The position numbers were made by a program, and so were the translations under genes. A stretch of 32,902 nt of DNA, taken from the NCBI GenBank assembly GCA_046484585.1, contig JAWOIQ010000049.1, positions 1 through 32,902 of the forward strand, given 5' to 3'. Under the pieces are notes generated by a model. It ran no database searches, was not told where the DNA came from, and saw only the letters and a program-made list of their open reading frames with translations. The number at the start of each line of letters is the position of its first letter. The stretch's first letter is position 1. Of the stretch, positions 15,908-24,103 are shown piece after piece. This DNA comes from JAGXFP01 sp046484585. GTDB taxonomy: Bacteria; Desulfobacterota; Desulfobulbia; Desulfobulbales; JAGXFP01.

Positions 15908-17191
15908 GTGAACCCGATGTCTGCCGAAATCCACGACGTAATAATTATCGGCACCGGTCCGGCCGGGCTGGGCGCCGCCTACGAACTGATCGAGGCCAGA
16001 CCTTCGCTCAAGATCCTCATGGTTGACAAGGGAAGGATATGTTCCGGGGGGCTGCTCAACGATTGCAAGCAGAACTACACCTTTCCGATCGGCTTTGCCG
16101 AGGATTACTGGCGGAAAAACCAGGCGGAAGAGATACTCGACAAGGTCGAAAACCATCTGCGGCCCGAGATCCTGCCCACAAGCCACCTTGAGACCTACCA
16201 GCGGCGGGCGGCCCGGATAGACGTAAACATCTTTCCCGTCCGCCAGGCCCATGTCGGAACCGATCAAAGCAAAAATCTGATCCACCGCCTGCTGGCCCGA
16301 CTGGAGGAACTCGGGGTTGTCATCCGGCTGGGTGTCGAGGTGGCCGATCTCCGCGAAAGGGATGCGGATGCGGCCGTCGTCATTGACGGCAAGGAAATCC
16401 GGGCCCGTAAACTGATCGTGGCCCCGGGCCGCAAAGGGTTCAGCTTTCTGCAGGGAATCATGGAAAAACTGGCGATATCCTATGTCGATAACATCGTCGA
16501 TGTGGGCATCCGCCTGGAGACCCGGCAGGAGCGCTACCCGATTGTCGCCGATTATTACGACCCGAAGATCTATTTTCCCGATAACGTTCGAACCTTTTGC
16601 ACCAACTCGGGCCACGCCCTGGTGATCCGGGAGAAATACCAGGATTTTCATCTGATCAACGGCCACGCCCTCTCCAAACGGCAGACCGGCAACAATCTGG
16701 TCAACCTCGCCCTCCTGAAGACCATTCATCTCAAGGATCCGGTCAGAAGCGGCCAGCAGATGGCGGTTTACCTGGGCCGGCTGGCCAATGAAATCGGCGG
16801 CGGCCAGCCGCTGATGCAGCGGGTCGGCGATTTCCGGATGGGCAAACGTTCCAACGAGAAAACCTTTAACCGCGATCTCTACGACTTCCCGCCCACCTGC
16901 CCGGTTACCGCCGGCGATCTGGGGCTGGCGGTGCCGGCCAGGATCATGCGCCACCTCTGGACCGCCATGAAAAAACTCGACACCATTGTCCCCGGCATCC
17001 TGCATCCCAGCACGATCATGTACTATCCGGAAATCAAGATGTACGCCAACAAACCGGTTTTCCTTGATGATTACTTTCGAGTAAGCCGCCATCTCTACAT
17101 GATCGGCGACGGGGCCGGCACCTCCCGCGGGATAACCGGAGCCTGGGCCAGCGGCATCAGAGCGGCCCGGGGAGTCCTCAGGGGAATCTGA
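15908..17191 (+). CDS. FAD-dependent dehydrogenase, COG2509-like
   Basis: A 427-aa flavoprotein. Seen: N-terminal dinucleotide-binding VIIIGTGPAGLGAAYELIEA at 11-30 with GxGxxG at 15-20; LMVDKG at the end of the second strand; a middle DVGIRLETRQERYPIV substrate-domain segment; and C-terminal MIGDGAGTSRGITGAWASGI, the second FAD contact. Known: COG2509 proteins are uncharacterised FAD dehydrogenases distantly related to geranylgeranyl reductase/HI0933 families; the electron acceptor is unknown. Two starts are possible: GTG at 15908 after AGAGGAG, or ATG at 15917 after AAGGTG. The fold is intact with either. Confidence 0.8.
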   Translation: MNPMSAEIHDVIIIGTGPAGLGAAYELIEARPSLKILMVDKGRICSGGLLNDCKQNYTFPIGFAEDYWRKNQAEEILDKVENHLRPEILPTSHLETYQRRAARIDVNIFPVRQAHVGTDQSKNLIHRLLARLEELGVVIRLGVEVADLRERDADAAVVIDGKEIRARKLIVAPGRKGFSFLQGIMEKLAISYVDNIVDVGIRLETRQERYPIVADYYDPKIYFPDNVRTFCTNSGHALVIREKYQDFHLINGHALSKRQTGNNLVNLALLKTIHLKDPVRSGQQMAVYLGRLANEIGGGQPLMQRVGDFRMGKRSNEKTFNRDLYDFPPTCPVTAGDLGLAVPARIMRHLWTAMKKLDTIVPGILHPSTIMYYPEIKMYANKPVFLDDYFRVSRHLYMIGDGAGTSRGITGAWASGIRAARGVLRGI

Positions 17192-17481
17192 GCCGTGCGA
17201 CTGAGCGAGATGTTTATCACGGGACCGGAACCGATTCGAGAGGAGCAGCTTTATCAAGTGAGACTTTACTTCAGACTTCTGATAACTTCCGGCTTACAGC
17301 TTTCAACTTGTAGCTTTCAGCCCTAACCCTCCTATACGGCAGGATACCGAAGGCATGCCCTTCCCACCGCCTCGCCACAAGAATTTGGACTTTGAGTCCG
17401 ATTTTAGATACCATGATTTAAATGGTACACCTGTAAGATGGGCGGAACTCCTTATCGTACAAACAAGAAACGGAGGAAGAG
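17192..17481. other. Intergenic before the octaheme cytochrome gene
   Basis: No gene seen. A small palindrome, ACCAT-7 bases-ATGGT (about 17411-17427), and a strong ribosome site (GGAGGAAGAG) precede the cytochrome start. Around 17280-17320 is low-complexity AGCTTTCA-type repetition. Confidence 0.4.
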
Positions 17482-18996
17482 ATGAAAAATATAACCCTGT
17501 ACCTGATCGTTGGACTTCTTGGCCTGCAAGTTTCCGTGGGAATCGCGGCGGAAGCGCCGATCAGCGAACAGACCGAAGATTGCCTCGCCTGTCATGCCAT
17601 CCTTCATCCGGGTATTGTCGAAGACTGGAAGAAGAGCCGCCACGCGCAGACCACCGTAAAAGAGGCAATGGCGGTAGAGGGCTTGGCCCGTAAGGTCAGC
17701 AGCCCGTCGATACCGGAAGAATACCAAAATATCGCGATCGGCTGCGCCGAGTGTCACACCATGCGCCCCGATGCCCACAAAGGCACGGTGGATCATCTCG
17801 GCCACCGGATGCACATCGTTGTCAGCCCGGATGATTGTCGAACCTGCCATGACGAAGAGGCCGAGCAATTTGAAAAGAATCTCATGTCCCACGCCTACGG
17901 CAACCTGGCGAACAATTCATTGTATAACGCGCTGGAGCATTCCATTCTGGGCCAATCGACCCACAAGGACGGCAAGCTTCGCAAAGCCCCGGCCTCCGAG
18001 ATGACCAAGGAAGAAGCCTGCTATTATTGCCACGGCACCAAGCTCGAAGTCACGGGATACGAAGTCCGCGAAACCGAGCTGGCCGGCGAATTAAGCTTTC
18101 CCCGCATCAAGGGGTGGCCGAATCAGGGGGTGGGGCGGATCAATCTCGATGGCAGCCGCGGCTCGTGCTCCGCCTGTCACACCCGGCATGCCTTTTCCAT
18201 CGAGATGGCGAGAAAACCTTACACCTGCAAGGAGTGCCATCACGGCCCGGACGTCCCGGCTTTCAAGGTCTATGAGGCAAGCAAACACGGCAATATCTTT
18301 TCAGCCAAGCATAAATCATGGAATTTCACGGCGGTCCCGTGGACGATCGGCAAGGATTTCACCGCGCCGGTTTGCGCCACCTGTCATATCAGCCTGGTAG
18401 TCGATACGGAAGGGGAAGTCGTTGCCAAACGCACCCACCGGATGAATGATCGCCTCCCCTGGCGGCTGTTCGGCCTTATCTATAGCCACCCCCACCCGGT
18501 CGATCCGGACACGACCATCATCCGCAACAAGGACGGGATACCGCTGCCTACCGATTTTGCCGGGGGCTTTGCGGAGGGCTACCTCATTGACGCGGAGGAG
18601 ATGACGGCTCGCAAAAACACCATGCAGGGGGTGTGCCGGAGCTGTCACGGGAAGGCCTGGGTGGATGGCCACTGGACAAGGTTCAATGAGAGCATCAAGC
18701 AGACAAACAACGAGACCCTTGCCGCAACCGGGATTATGCAGGAGATATGGGAGCTGGGACTTGCCGACAGCACCAACCCTTTTGATGAATTCATCGAGGG
18801 GAGATGGACCGACTCCTGGCTGATCTATGCAAATACCATCCGCTTTTCCTCGGCCATGGGCGGGGGGGGAGATTACACCGTTTTTGCCGATGGCAGGTAC
18901 CAATTCTCCAAGCAGCTGCGGGAATTGGAAGATTGGCTGACCCTGCACAAACAACTCCGCCATATGTCGGAGGAAAAGAAGGAAAAGGACGACTGA
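17482..18996 (+). CDS. Octaheme c-type cytochrome, hydroxylamine oxidoreductase family
   Basis: 504 aa with a signal peptide (about 1-23) and eight CxxCH haem sites at Cys 34, 88, 119, 180, 229, 249, 298 and 385. Seen also: CKECHHGPDVPAFKVYEASK then HGNIFSAKH, and a C-terminal GGGDYTVFADGRY; these resemble HAO-type octahaem proteins rather than NrfA or tetrathionate reductases. Known: HAO relatives oxidise or reduce hydroxylamine or nitrite, or reduce other small N/S oxyanions; the reductive epsilon-proteobacterial forms lack the haem-crosslinking Tyr. Whether that Tyr exists here needs an alignment. No membrane quinol partner is encoded next to it, so it may be a soluble periplasmic reductase. 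A 26-codon ORF with a good ribosome site (19014-19094) follows. Confidence 0.85.
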   Translation: MKNITLYLIVGLLGLQVSVGIAAEAPISEQTEDCLACHAILHPGIVEDWKKSRHAQTTVKEAMAVEGLARKVSSPSIPEEYQNIAIGCAECHTMRPDAHKGTVDHLGHRMHIVVSPDDCRTCHDEEAEQFEKNLMSHAYGNLANNSLYNALEHSILGQSTHKDGKLRKAPASEMTKEEACYYCHGTKLEVTGYEVRETELAGELSFPRIKGWPNQGVGRINLDGSRGSCSACHTRHAFSIEMARKPYTCKECHHGPDVPAFKVYEASKHGNIFSAKHKSWNFTAVPWTIGKDFTAPVCATCHISLVVDTEGEVVAKRTHRMNDRLPWRLFGLIYSHPHPVDPDTTIIRNKDGIPLPTDFAGGFAEGYLIDAEEMTARKNTMQGVCRSCHGKAWVDGHWTRFNESIKQTNNETLAATGIMQEIWELGLADSTNPFDEFIEGRWTDSWLIYANTIRFSSAMGGGGDYTVFADGRYQFSKQLRELEDWLTLHKQLRHMSEEKKEKDD

Positions 18997-19299
18997 TAAG
19001 GAGGGGGGCCGGGATGGAATCAGGTCGGAAAGATGGGGTTGAGTATGTGCAGACCAAAGCAGGCCGGATGTCAGCGGCGACAACCATTTACTGAACATAG
19101 CCGGTTACAAAGGTGTTGAAGTTACGTTTGATGAGTTCGCAAAAAGTCTCGGGATGGCTAAGCATGCAATACCCCCTTGCGGGGTGAAAATCGTCAGATC
19201 CAAAGCGCGCGAATTTCGAGGAATGCAGCGCACTTCAGTACGCTGCAATGACGAGACAATTTGCAGCAACCCGGGAGCTGGCGACTTTTGGGGACGCCA
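18997..19299. other. Intergenic between the cytochrome and the DsrE operon end
   Basis: The genes on either side converge. The space holds a possible 26-codon ORF at 19014-19094 (GGAGG ribosome site, product unrecognised) and the 174-bp inverted-repeat element 19129-19302. Confidence 0.5.
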
Positions 19300-19302
19300 T
19301 CA
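19129..19302. mobile_element. MITE-like element, family 1, copy A (174 bp)
   Basis: Its ends are imperfect inverted repeats: TGATGAGTTCGCAAAAAGTC at the left, and TGATGGCGTCCCCAAAAGTC read inwards from the right. Its core (ATCGTCAGATCCAA, CGCGCGAATTTCGAGGAATG, CAGTACGCTGCAATGACG, ACAATTTGCAGCAAC) recurs almost base for base at 27554-27711. GCAGCG/CGCTGC can fold internally. No transposase is encoded, so it is probably a MITE. The last three bases are the stop codon of the minus-strand dsrE-like gene. Confidence 0.8.
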
Positions 19303-19659
19303 GAAGGTCAAGGCTTCCCGGTCCATCATTTCGGCCGCTATAGTCGGAATGTGGACGATCTTCACTCCTTCGACCAGCTCTTCCTCTTTCAGATCGTAGG
19401 TCTTGGCGCAGGCGCCGCAAAGATACATGGGGACTTTCTCTTCCAGGAGCAGGGGAAAAAGATCGGCGACCGGAGCGAAATTTCTGCCCCGGATGGTTTC
19501 CGCCACCCCTTTCTTGGCCAGCATCGCGCCTTCGAAAATGTAAAATATGATCAGGTCCGCCCCTTCGCTGACCAGCGAGGCAGCCAAGGCCATGGCGGCA
19601 TTGGCCCGGTCCTGGTCATCGGTTGCATGGGTGATGTTCAAAACGAATTTTTTGGTCAT
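19300..19659 (-). CDS. DsrE-family protein
   Basis: 119 aa. Seen: KKFVLNITHATDDQDRANAA, a first strand and helix of the DsrE/TusD fold; GADLIIFYIFEGAML; and YLCGACAKTYDL with Cys81 and Cys84, close to the position of the sulfur-carrying cysteine in DsrE-like proteins. Known: DsrE-fold proteins carry persulfide sulfur between enzymes, and many small relatives are orphan. It is the last gene of a nine-gene minus-strand operon, with AAGGAG before its ATG. Its TGA stop is the terminal TGA of a MITE-like element, so the insertion set or replaced the natural end; the protein length still looks normal. Confidence 0.85.
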   Translation of the reverse strand: MTKKFVLNITHATDDQDRANAAMALAASLVSEGADLIIFYIFEGAMLAKKGVAETIRGRNFAPVADLFPLLLEEKVPMYLCGACAKTYDLKEEELVEGVKIVHIPTIAAEMMDREALTF

Positions 19660-19676
19660 GGCAATCTCCTTTTTTA

Positions 19677-20096
19677 TTAAAATACCAGATTCATGTCGGC
19701 CTGCATGACAATATCCGTATAATAGGTATCCGGGTCGGCAAGCACGATGCCTTCCACGAAGTCGTCATCCTGGAATTCAAAAACATTCTTGTTCAGAGGG
19801 CAGGCCAAAAGTCTCGCACCCTCCATATGGAGCATGAGCAGCATATCCTCGGGCATGGGCAGGTTCATCTCTTCCATGCGGGCCATCACTTTTTCCTGCT
19901 CTTCTTCCGGCTGATCCGGCAGACACTTCAAATCCTTAATCTTTTCCTTATGCACCGCGTTGATGCCCCGGGAACCGAAGAAAACGGTCACCTCGGCCCC
20001 GGCCCGCTGCAGGCTCATCGCGGTCATCAGGCCGTTGAAAACCTGGCATAGTTCGTCGTGAAAAATCATGATCGATACATTCTTCTTGTCACTCAT
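19677..20096 (-). CDS. DsrE/DrsH-like protein (COG2210 type)
   Basis: 139 aa from the ATG at 20096, which follows GGAGGACGGCC; an earlier in-frame ATG at 20123 has no such site. Seen: VSIMIFHDELCQVFNGLMTA, GAEVTVFFGSRGINAV and a C-terminal DPDTYYTDIVMQADMNLVF, features of the DsrE/F/H-like peroxiredoxin-annotated family. Cysteines are Cys17, Cys58 and Cys99. Known: proteins of this type bind or relay sulfur, often beside rhodaneses and TSUP transporters, as here. Seventeen bases separate it from the second dsrE-like gene. The exact sulfur-bearing residue is not established. Confidence 0.82.
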   Translation of the reverse strand: MSDKKNVSIMIFHDELCQVFNGLMTAMSLQRAGAEVTVFFGSRGINAVHKEKIKDLKCLPDQPEEEQEKVMARMEEMNLPMPEDMLLMLHMEGARLLACPLNKNVFEFQDDDFVEGIVLADPDTYYTDIVMQADMNLVF

Positions 20097-20138
20097 GGCC
20101 GTCCTCCGTTGTTTGTGTTTCACGGCGCCTGCAACTGC

Positions 20139-20179
20139 CGATAAAGCAAAATTTTCCGCGACGCCCTCACGGATTCAGG
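20139..20179. repeat. End fragment of the CCTGAATCCGTGA element
   Basis: ATAAAGCAAAAT followed by CCTCACGGATTCAGG matches the right end of the copies at 14463-14576 and 30042-30262. It directly abuts the TAG stop (20182-20180) of the TSUP gene, inside the operon. Only the terminal ~40 bp are present. Confidence 0.6.
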
Positions 20180-20968
20180 CTACTGCCCGGTAATCACCTG
20201 GTACCACATACGCAAACCGGTGACGGCAATGATCACGGCGATGGCGTAACGTAAATGTTTGGTATTGGTTTTCTTGCTCACCCGTCCGCCCAATTGGGCG
20301 CCGGGAATAGTGCCGATCACCAGGGCGATCGCATAGGGCCAGATGATCTGGCCGGTCATGGCCTTACCGACGGTGCCCATCACCGCCCCGAATAAGACGA
20401 TGCCCAGGGTGCTGCCGATAACGATCCGGGTGGGGATGTTCAGGATATAGATCATCGCCGGAATATAGACAAAGGCGCCGGGCGCCCCGACCATGCCGCC
20501 GAAAAGGCCAATGGCAAGGCTCAAGGCCGCGGCCAACGGCCGGTTGTATACCAGCTGATCGGGCGTGATGTCTCCGCCCTGCTCCCGCTTGGGGATGAAC
20601 ATGACTACTGCCGCGATCACCGCCATGGTCGCGAAGATGGCAATAAGAAAGGCGCTTCCGGTGTATTTGGAAAACAGCGAACCGCCGAGATTCCCCAAGG
20701 CATTGAAAAGACCCATGGTGAGCAGCAGGCTTGTACTGACGAACCTGTTTTTGTGATGAACGATAAGCCCGGAGAGCGAGGCGAACAGCACCTGCACCAT
20801 ACTGATCGCGGCCACCTCTTTCATGTCAAGCTGGCCTATACCGACGAGAGGCGGAACATAGAGGAGCAGCGGGATCATGAAAATCGCCCCGCCCAAACCA
20901 AGTAACCCCGACAGAAATCCGCCGCCCAGGCCGAGCGCAACCAGTTGTCCCAAAAACATGAAATCCAT
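20180..20968 (-). CDS. TSUP/TauE-SafE family exporter
   Basis: A 262-aa membrane protein with about eight hydrophobic segments. Seen: ALGLGGGFLSGLLGLGGAIF near the N-terminus and the related GLFGGMVGAPGAFVYIPAMI in the second half, the duplicated glycine-rich signature of TSUP (DUF81) proteins, plus RIVIGSTLGIVLFGAVMGTV. Known: members export sulfite, sulfoacetate or other sulfur anions, and some import thiosulfate. In an operon with a rhodanese and DsrE-like proteins, a sulfur-anion substrate is likely; a selenium anion is conceivable. The start follows AGGGAGAATTAT. Spacing to the upstream TVP38 gene is 15 bases. Confidence 0.88.
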   Translation of the reverse strand: MDFMFLGQLVALGLGGGFLSGLLGLGGAIFMIPLLLYVPPLVGIGQLDMKEVAAISMVQVLFASLSGLIVHHKNRFVSTSLLLTMGLFNALGNLGGSLFSKYTGSAFLIAIFATMAVIAAVVMFIPKREQGGDITPDQLVYNRPLAAALSLAIGLFGGMVGAPGAFVYIPAMIYILNIPTRIVIGSTLGIVLFGAVMGTVGKAMTGQIIWPYAIALVIGTIPGAQLGGRVSKKTNTKHLRYAIAVIIAVTGLRMWYQVITGQ

Positions 20969-20983
20969 ATAATTCTCCCTTAT

Positions 20984-21688
20984 TTATTGTGGTACTTCGC
21001 GCCGGATCTTCTTGGCAATCTTCGGCAGAAAAAACGAAAAGACAAACAGCGCAACCGAAAGATAGGTCTGCCAGCCATTGAGCCTGCTCCAATCGCCGCC
21101 GGCCCATACCTGGCCGAGGGTGCCGATAAAGAAGGTAAAGATAAAGGTGCCTGCCAGAATGCCGAAACCGGTGCCCAACAGATAATCGCCAAAACTTACC
21201 TTGGTAAGTCCCATGCCGAAGTTCATCGGTGTGAACGGAAAATAAGCGAGGCGCAGATAGAGCACGGTGGCAAAGCCGTTCCGACCGATCGCCTCATCGT
21301 ATTTCCCCAGGCGGGCGCCGATAAGCGAAGCGGCGAAATCCCTGCCCAGGTAGCGCCCGATCAGAAAAGCGCCGGAGGCCCCCAGCATCGCCCCCAGCCA
21401 GACATAGGCAAAACCGAGATACGGACCGAAGATCGCGGCGCCCACCGCGGTGAGCAACGTGCCGGGAACGAAAAGGCAGACCCCGACCGCGTAGAAAAGC
21501 ATGTATACAGCCGGCGCCCAGAACCCGGCTAACTCAAGCAAGGCGTTGAGCTGGTCCGACGTCAGATAATGCTTTACCGGAGTAAAATGCATAATCATAA
21601 TCGCTCCGCCAATGAAAAGAACCAGGGCCGCCGCTTTGAACAGGTGCAGGCCCGACTTCCTATTCACTTGAGCCGGGACATTCCGCAT
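20984..21688 (-). CDS. TVP38/TMEM64 (SNARE-associated, DedA-like) membrane protein
   Basis: 234 aa with five or six hydrophobic helices. Seen: GVCLFVPGTLLTAVGAAIFG then YVWLGAMLGASGAFLIGRYL, the SNARE-assoc core, followed by RLAYFPFTPMNFGMGLTKVS. Known: the family includes lipid scramblase-like proteins, and members are often linked to metal, mercury or selenite loci; biochemical roles in bacteria are mostly unknown. It lies between the two Sec-containing thioredoxin-fold genes and the TSUP exporter with short gaps, so it belongs to the operon. AAGGAGGAAGC precedes the ATG. A role in membrane passage of a sulfur or selenium species is inference. Confidence 0.85.
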   Translation of the reverse strand: MRNVPAQVNRKSGLHLFKAAALVLFIGGAIMIMHFTPVKHYLTSDQLNALLELAGFWAPAVYMLFYAVGVCLFVPGTLLTAVGAAIFGPYLGFAYVWLGAMLGASGAFLIGRYLGRDFAASLIGARLGKYDEAIGRNGFATVLYLRLAYFPFTPMNFGMGLTKVSFGDYLLGTGFGILAGTFIFTFFIGTLGQVWAGGDWSRLNGWQTYLSVALFVFSFFLPKIAKKIRREVPQ

Positions 21689-21703
21689 GCTTCGCTTCCT
21701 CCT

Positions 21704-22027
21704 TTATTTACCGAACACCCGGCCAAGAATGCCTTTGCCGCCGCCTTCGGGTTCGGGTTCCGGCAAGCCTAGATGCCGGCAGATGGCCGCCTCGACCGTG
21801 TGATCGTCGACGTCCTTGCCCTCGGTAACAATCTCATCGCCCACCATGATGGCCGGGGCAACCGGCAGATCGAGGGCGAAATATTCATCGGTGAGATACT
21901 CCGCCTTGGGCCTGGAATTGACTTCAATGTCGATGTCGTATTTTGTGCCCAAACTGGGCATCATTTTATTGAAATGCCTTCACGGCCCGCCGTTGGGTTC
22001 GTTCAGAAAAAAACGTAGCTTTAACAT
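21704..22027 (-). CDS. Thioredoxin-fold selenoprotein A (UGA at codon 16)
   Basis: Read through one in-frame TGA (21982-21980) as selenocysteine, this is a 107-aa protein beginning MLKLRFFLNEPNGGPU. Without readthrough only an 86-residue C-terminal frame remains, lacking the first strand and any ribosome site. The true ATG (22027) follows AAGGAGATAGATC. Seen: the first beta strand ends at Sec16, the active-site position of a thioredoxin fold, and PVAPAIMVG provides the likely cis-proline. The next gene upstream is a paralogue with UGA at the same codon. After the UGA, a 6-bp hairpin with a GTT loop starts 19 nt away. Likely a small cytoplasmic selenol reductase or sulfur carrier; the partner is unknown. 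The C-terminal tail is Gly/Pro/Glu-rich. Confidence 0.85.
21946..21960 (-). promoter_or_regulatory. bSECIS-like hairpin, selenoprotein A
   Basis: TGCCCA-GTT-TGGGCA, a perfect 6-bp stem. The loop begins 25 nt after the UGA and its first base is G. As I recall the bacterial SECIS consensus, the apical loop lies about 16-37 nt from UGA with G in the first two loop positions, so this fits. Confidence 0.6.
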
Positions 22028-22094
22028 GATCTATCTCCTTGTTTTGGTTTAATCAAATAGACCGGCACCCTGCCTCCCGCGAAACCCGAAGGGA

Positions 22095-22364
22095 TCATCT
22101 CCCGGCCAGATGGTGATTGACAAGATTTTCGAGTTCCTGTTCCTCGATATCGCGGCCCTCTACCAGGACCGCGGCGCCAAGCATGATGGCCGGTGCCTTG
22201 GGAAGCCCGAGTTCCTCATAGGCCATCGATTGGAATTCGTGACGCGGCTTGACAACAAGCTCTACTTCCAGTTTCAGATTATCGCCCAGCCCGGGCAACA
22301 TTTCCCTGAAATGGCTTCAGGTTTTACCGGGGGGGTCGTTGAGAAAGATTCGCAGCTTGGACAT
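22095..22364 (-). CDS. Thioredoxin-fold selenoprotein B (UGA at codon 16)
   Basis: An 89-aa protein when TGA at 22319-22317 is read as selenocysteine; it starts MSKLRIFLNDPPGKTU at the ATG 22364, six bases after AAGGAGG. Seen: strong similarity to selenoprotein A over the whole length (KLR-FLN-P before the Sec; HF then a P-LG segment after it; APAIMLG with the likely cis-Pro; EGRDIEE), so the two arose by tandem duplication. Sec is at residue 16 in both. The codon after UGA and a hairpin 24 nt later (GCCC-GGGCT-GGGC, extended by TT/GA) match the arrangement in A. It lies 12 bases after the rhodanese-DsbD gene. Function: probably a cytoplasmic partner of that membrane protein. Confidence 0.85.
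22282..22298 (-). promoter_or_regulatory. bSECIS-like hairpin, selenoprotein B
   Basis: TTGCCC-GGGCT-GGGCGA: six pairs including one G-U. The loop begins 24 nt after the UGA and starts with G. It occupies the same place as the hairpin in the paralogous gene. An additional CATTTC-AGG-GAAATG stem begins 3 nt after the UGA. Confidence 0.55.
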
Positions 22365-22376
22365 GATTTTCCTCCT

Positions 22377-24101
22377 TTATTGAATTTTTGCCATCCATTG
22401 CAGAAACTCGTCCGGCCCCAGGAAATCCACCAGGCGCAGGTCATGACGTTCACTGCCCGTTTGATCGAGAAAAACAACGGTTGGAACCCCCTTGACCTCA
22501 TATTCCTTGACGAGTTGCTGATAGACGGGATTGTCGCCACCGGTAAGATCGATCTTGATCATGACGAATTCGGCGGATTTCTTCACGACTTCAGGGTCGT
22601 GGAAGGTGATTTCGTCCAGTTCCCGGCAGGGCGCGCACCAGGTGGCATAAAAATCCAGGATTACCGGTTGGCCCTCGCTCCTGGCCTGTTCGAGAACCGC
22701 CGGCGTATAGGGCTGCCAGGCAACGCCGGGGCCGCGCAGCAGCCAGGAGCCAAGCAGAAAAACGGCCAGGGCGATTGCGGCCAGGCCGATGCCCTTCTTG
22801 ATCCAGGCAAAGGTTCTGAAGGCAGCGGTACTGCGATCGAGCCAGCCGAGATGGAGACCGGCGGCAAGGGCAATCACGCTGTAAACAATCACACTCACCA
22901 TCTCCGCCATAAGGGGCCGGATAAAATAAGCGGCCATGCCGACCAGCACCCAGCCCATGACCTTTCTCACCCAGTTCATCCATTCACCGGAGCGCGGCAT
23001 ATTCTCAAGTCTGCCGGAGAACATGGCAAGGATAAAGAGCGGCAGGCCGAGGCCGACGCTCAAGGTGAAAAAGACGGTGAAACCAAAAACCGGATCGGCT
23101 GTGCTCGCCACCCAGGTCAGAAGACCGAGTACGAATGGTCCTATGCAGGGAGCCGCCACCACCCCAAGGGTCATGCCCATGAAGAAGGTGCCGAAATAAC
23201 CGGCATAATTTCTGGATGCGGCCCGGGTCAGACCGCCGGGCAGGCGCAGTTCCCAGAATCCGAAGAGGCTGCTGGCAAAAACCAGGAGAACCAGGGCAAC
23301 CGCGATCAGCACCCACGGGTTTTGCAGCATGGCGCCCATCAGGCCGCCGGTCATGGCCGCCGCCACCCCGAGGATCGAATTGGTAATGGCCAGCCCGGCG
23401 ATGTAAAAGAAGCCATGGGAAAACAGAACCACTTTCCCTTGGCCGGAGCGGCCGCCGAAATAGGAGACGGTGATGGGGATGAGGGGGTAGACGCAGGGTG
23501 TGAGATTGAGCGCCATGCCGCCAAGAAAGATACCGGCAAGGGTCAGGAAAAACGTCCAGCCCCGCATGATGCCGGCCGTACCGGCGGACGAAGAGGGCGA
23601 ACCTGCCCCGATGCTGCCGATGGTCGAGGCGGTCGCCGTGGGCAGGCCGTTCTCCTGCCACTCCGGAAAACCGAGGGGATCGCGATAGACATTAAGATAA
23701 CCAAGTGAGACAGCCACCCGGGCTGCCGAGTCACTGCGGACTCAGGCCAGTCCCGCTCAGTAGAAGACGATATGCCTTTGCCGGCCCGGACCGAGGAACT
23801 GCTCCAACTCACCGCGCCTGGTCAGGCGGGAAAGCCAGGTCGGTTCCATGGAAAAGTTCACCGCGCCCTCGATATGGCCCGCCGCATATTCCCAATCCTG
23901 ACGGGTGTCCACCAGCAAAACCCCTTCGGGGTCCTGCTGGACCAGGTTCCAGAGATCATCGGTCGTGATCAGCCGATAGCCGCCACGTTCCGCCTCCTGC
24001 CGCACTCCGGCCATGTCGGCGGCAAAGGTTGAAACCGTTCCCATCCCCATGCCCAGAGCTGTGATCAGAAGAAGTAGTGCCGGACGCCACGATCTTTTCA
24101 T
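22377..24101 (-). CDS. Rhodanese-DsbD-thioredoxin fusion with two selenocysteines
   Basis: A 574-aa protein read through two in-frame TGA codons (23759-23757 and 23744-23742), Sec115 and Sec120. The ATG at 24101 follows AAGGAGATTGAAG. Order: signal peptide (about 5-28); rhodanese domain (about 38-155) with LLVDTRQDWEYAAGHIEGAV, then the active loop HIVFYU-AGLA-U-VRSDSA, continuing GYLNVYRDPLGFPEW; CcdA/DsbD membrane domain with Cys203 (NLTPCVYPL) and Cys319 (AAPCIGP); C-terminal thioredoxin domain with WCAPC (Cys489, Cys492). The frame before the UGAs ends mid-loop and the frame after completes the same rhodanese fold, which argues strongly for readthrough. Sec115 replaces the catalytic cysteine. 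Inference: a periplasmic selenol rhodanese fed with electrons by its own DsbD module. Confidence 0.9.
23709..23727 (-). promoter_or_regulatory. bSECIS-like hairpin, rhodanese-DsbD
   Basis: GGCAGCC-CGGGT-GGCTGTC: seven pairs including one G-U. The loop starts 21 nt after the second UGA (36 nt after the first) with G in position two. A separate bulged stem, GCGGGACT/AGTCCGC, starts right after the first UGA and encloses the second. Confidence 0.55.
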
Positions 24102-24103
24102 CT

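Noticed and set aside
15860..17257. Minus-strand open frame of 465 codons
   Set aside because: Antisense to the FAD-dependent dehydrogenase; no recognisable domain. The plus-strand frame has clear FAD motifs.
19014..19094. 26-codon ORF after the octaheme cytochrome
   Set aside because: It has a good ribosome site but an unrecognisable product and no other support; mentioned in the intergenic note rather than called as a gene.
22110..23708. Plus-strand open frame of 532 codons
   Set aside because: It runs antisense to the rhodanese-DsbD gene and selenoprotein B. Its product is Gly/His/Lys/Pro-rich with no fold, and it exists because of high GC codon bias on the real strand.
22377..23717. DsbD as a separate gene starting at GTG 23717
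   Set aside because: The GTG lies inside the C-terminal half of the rhodanese fold (GYLNVYRDPLGFPEW), has no ribosome site, and the frame is continuous with the rhodanese through the two UGAs.
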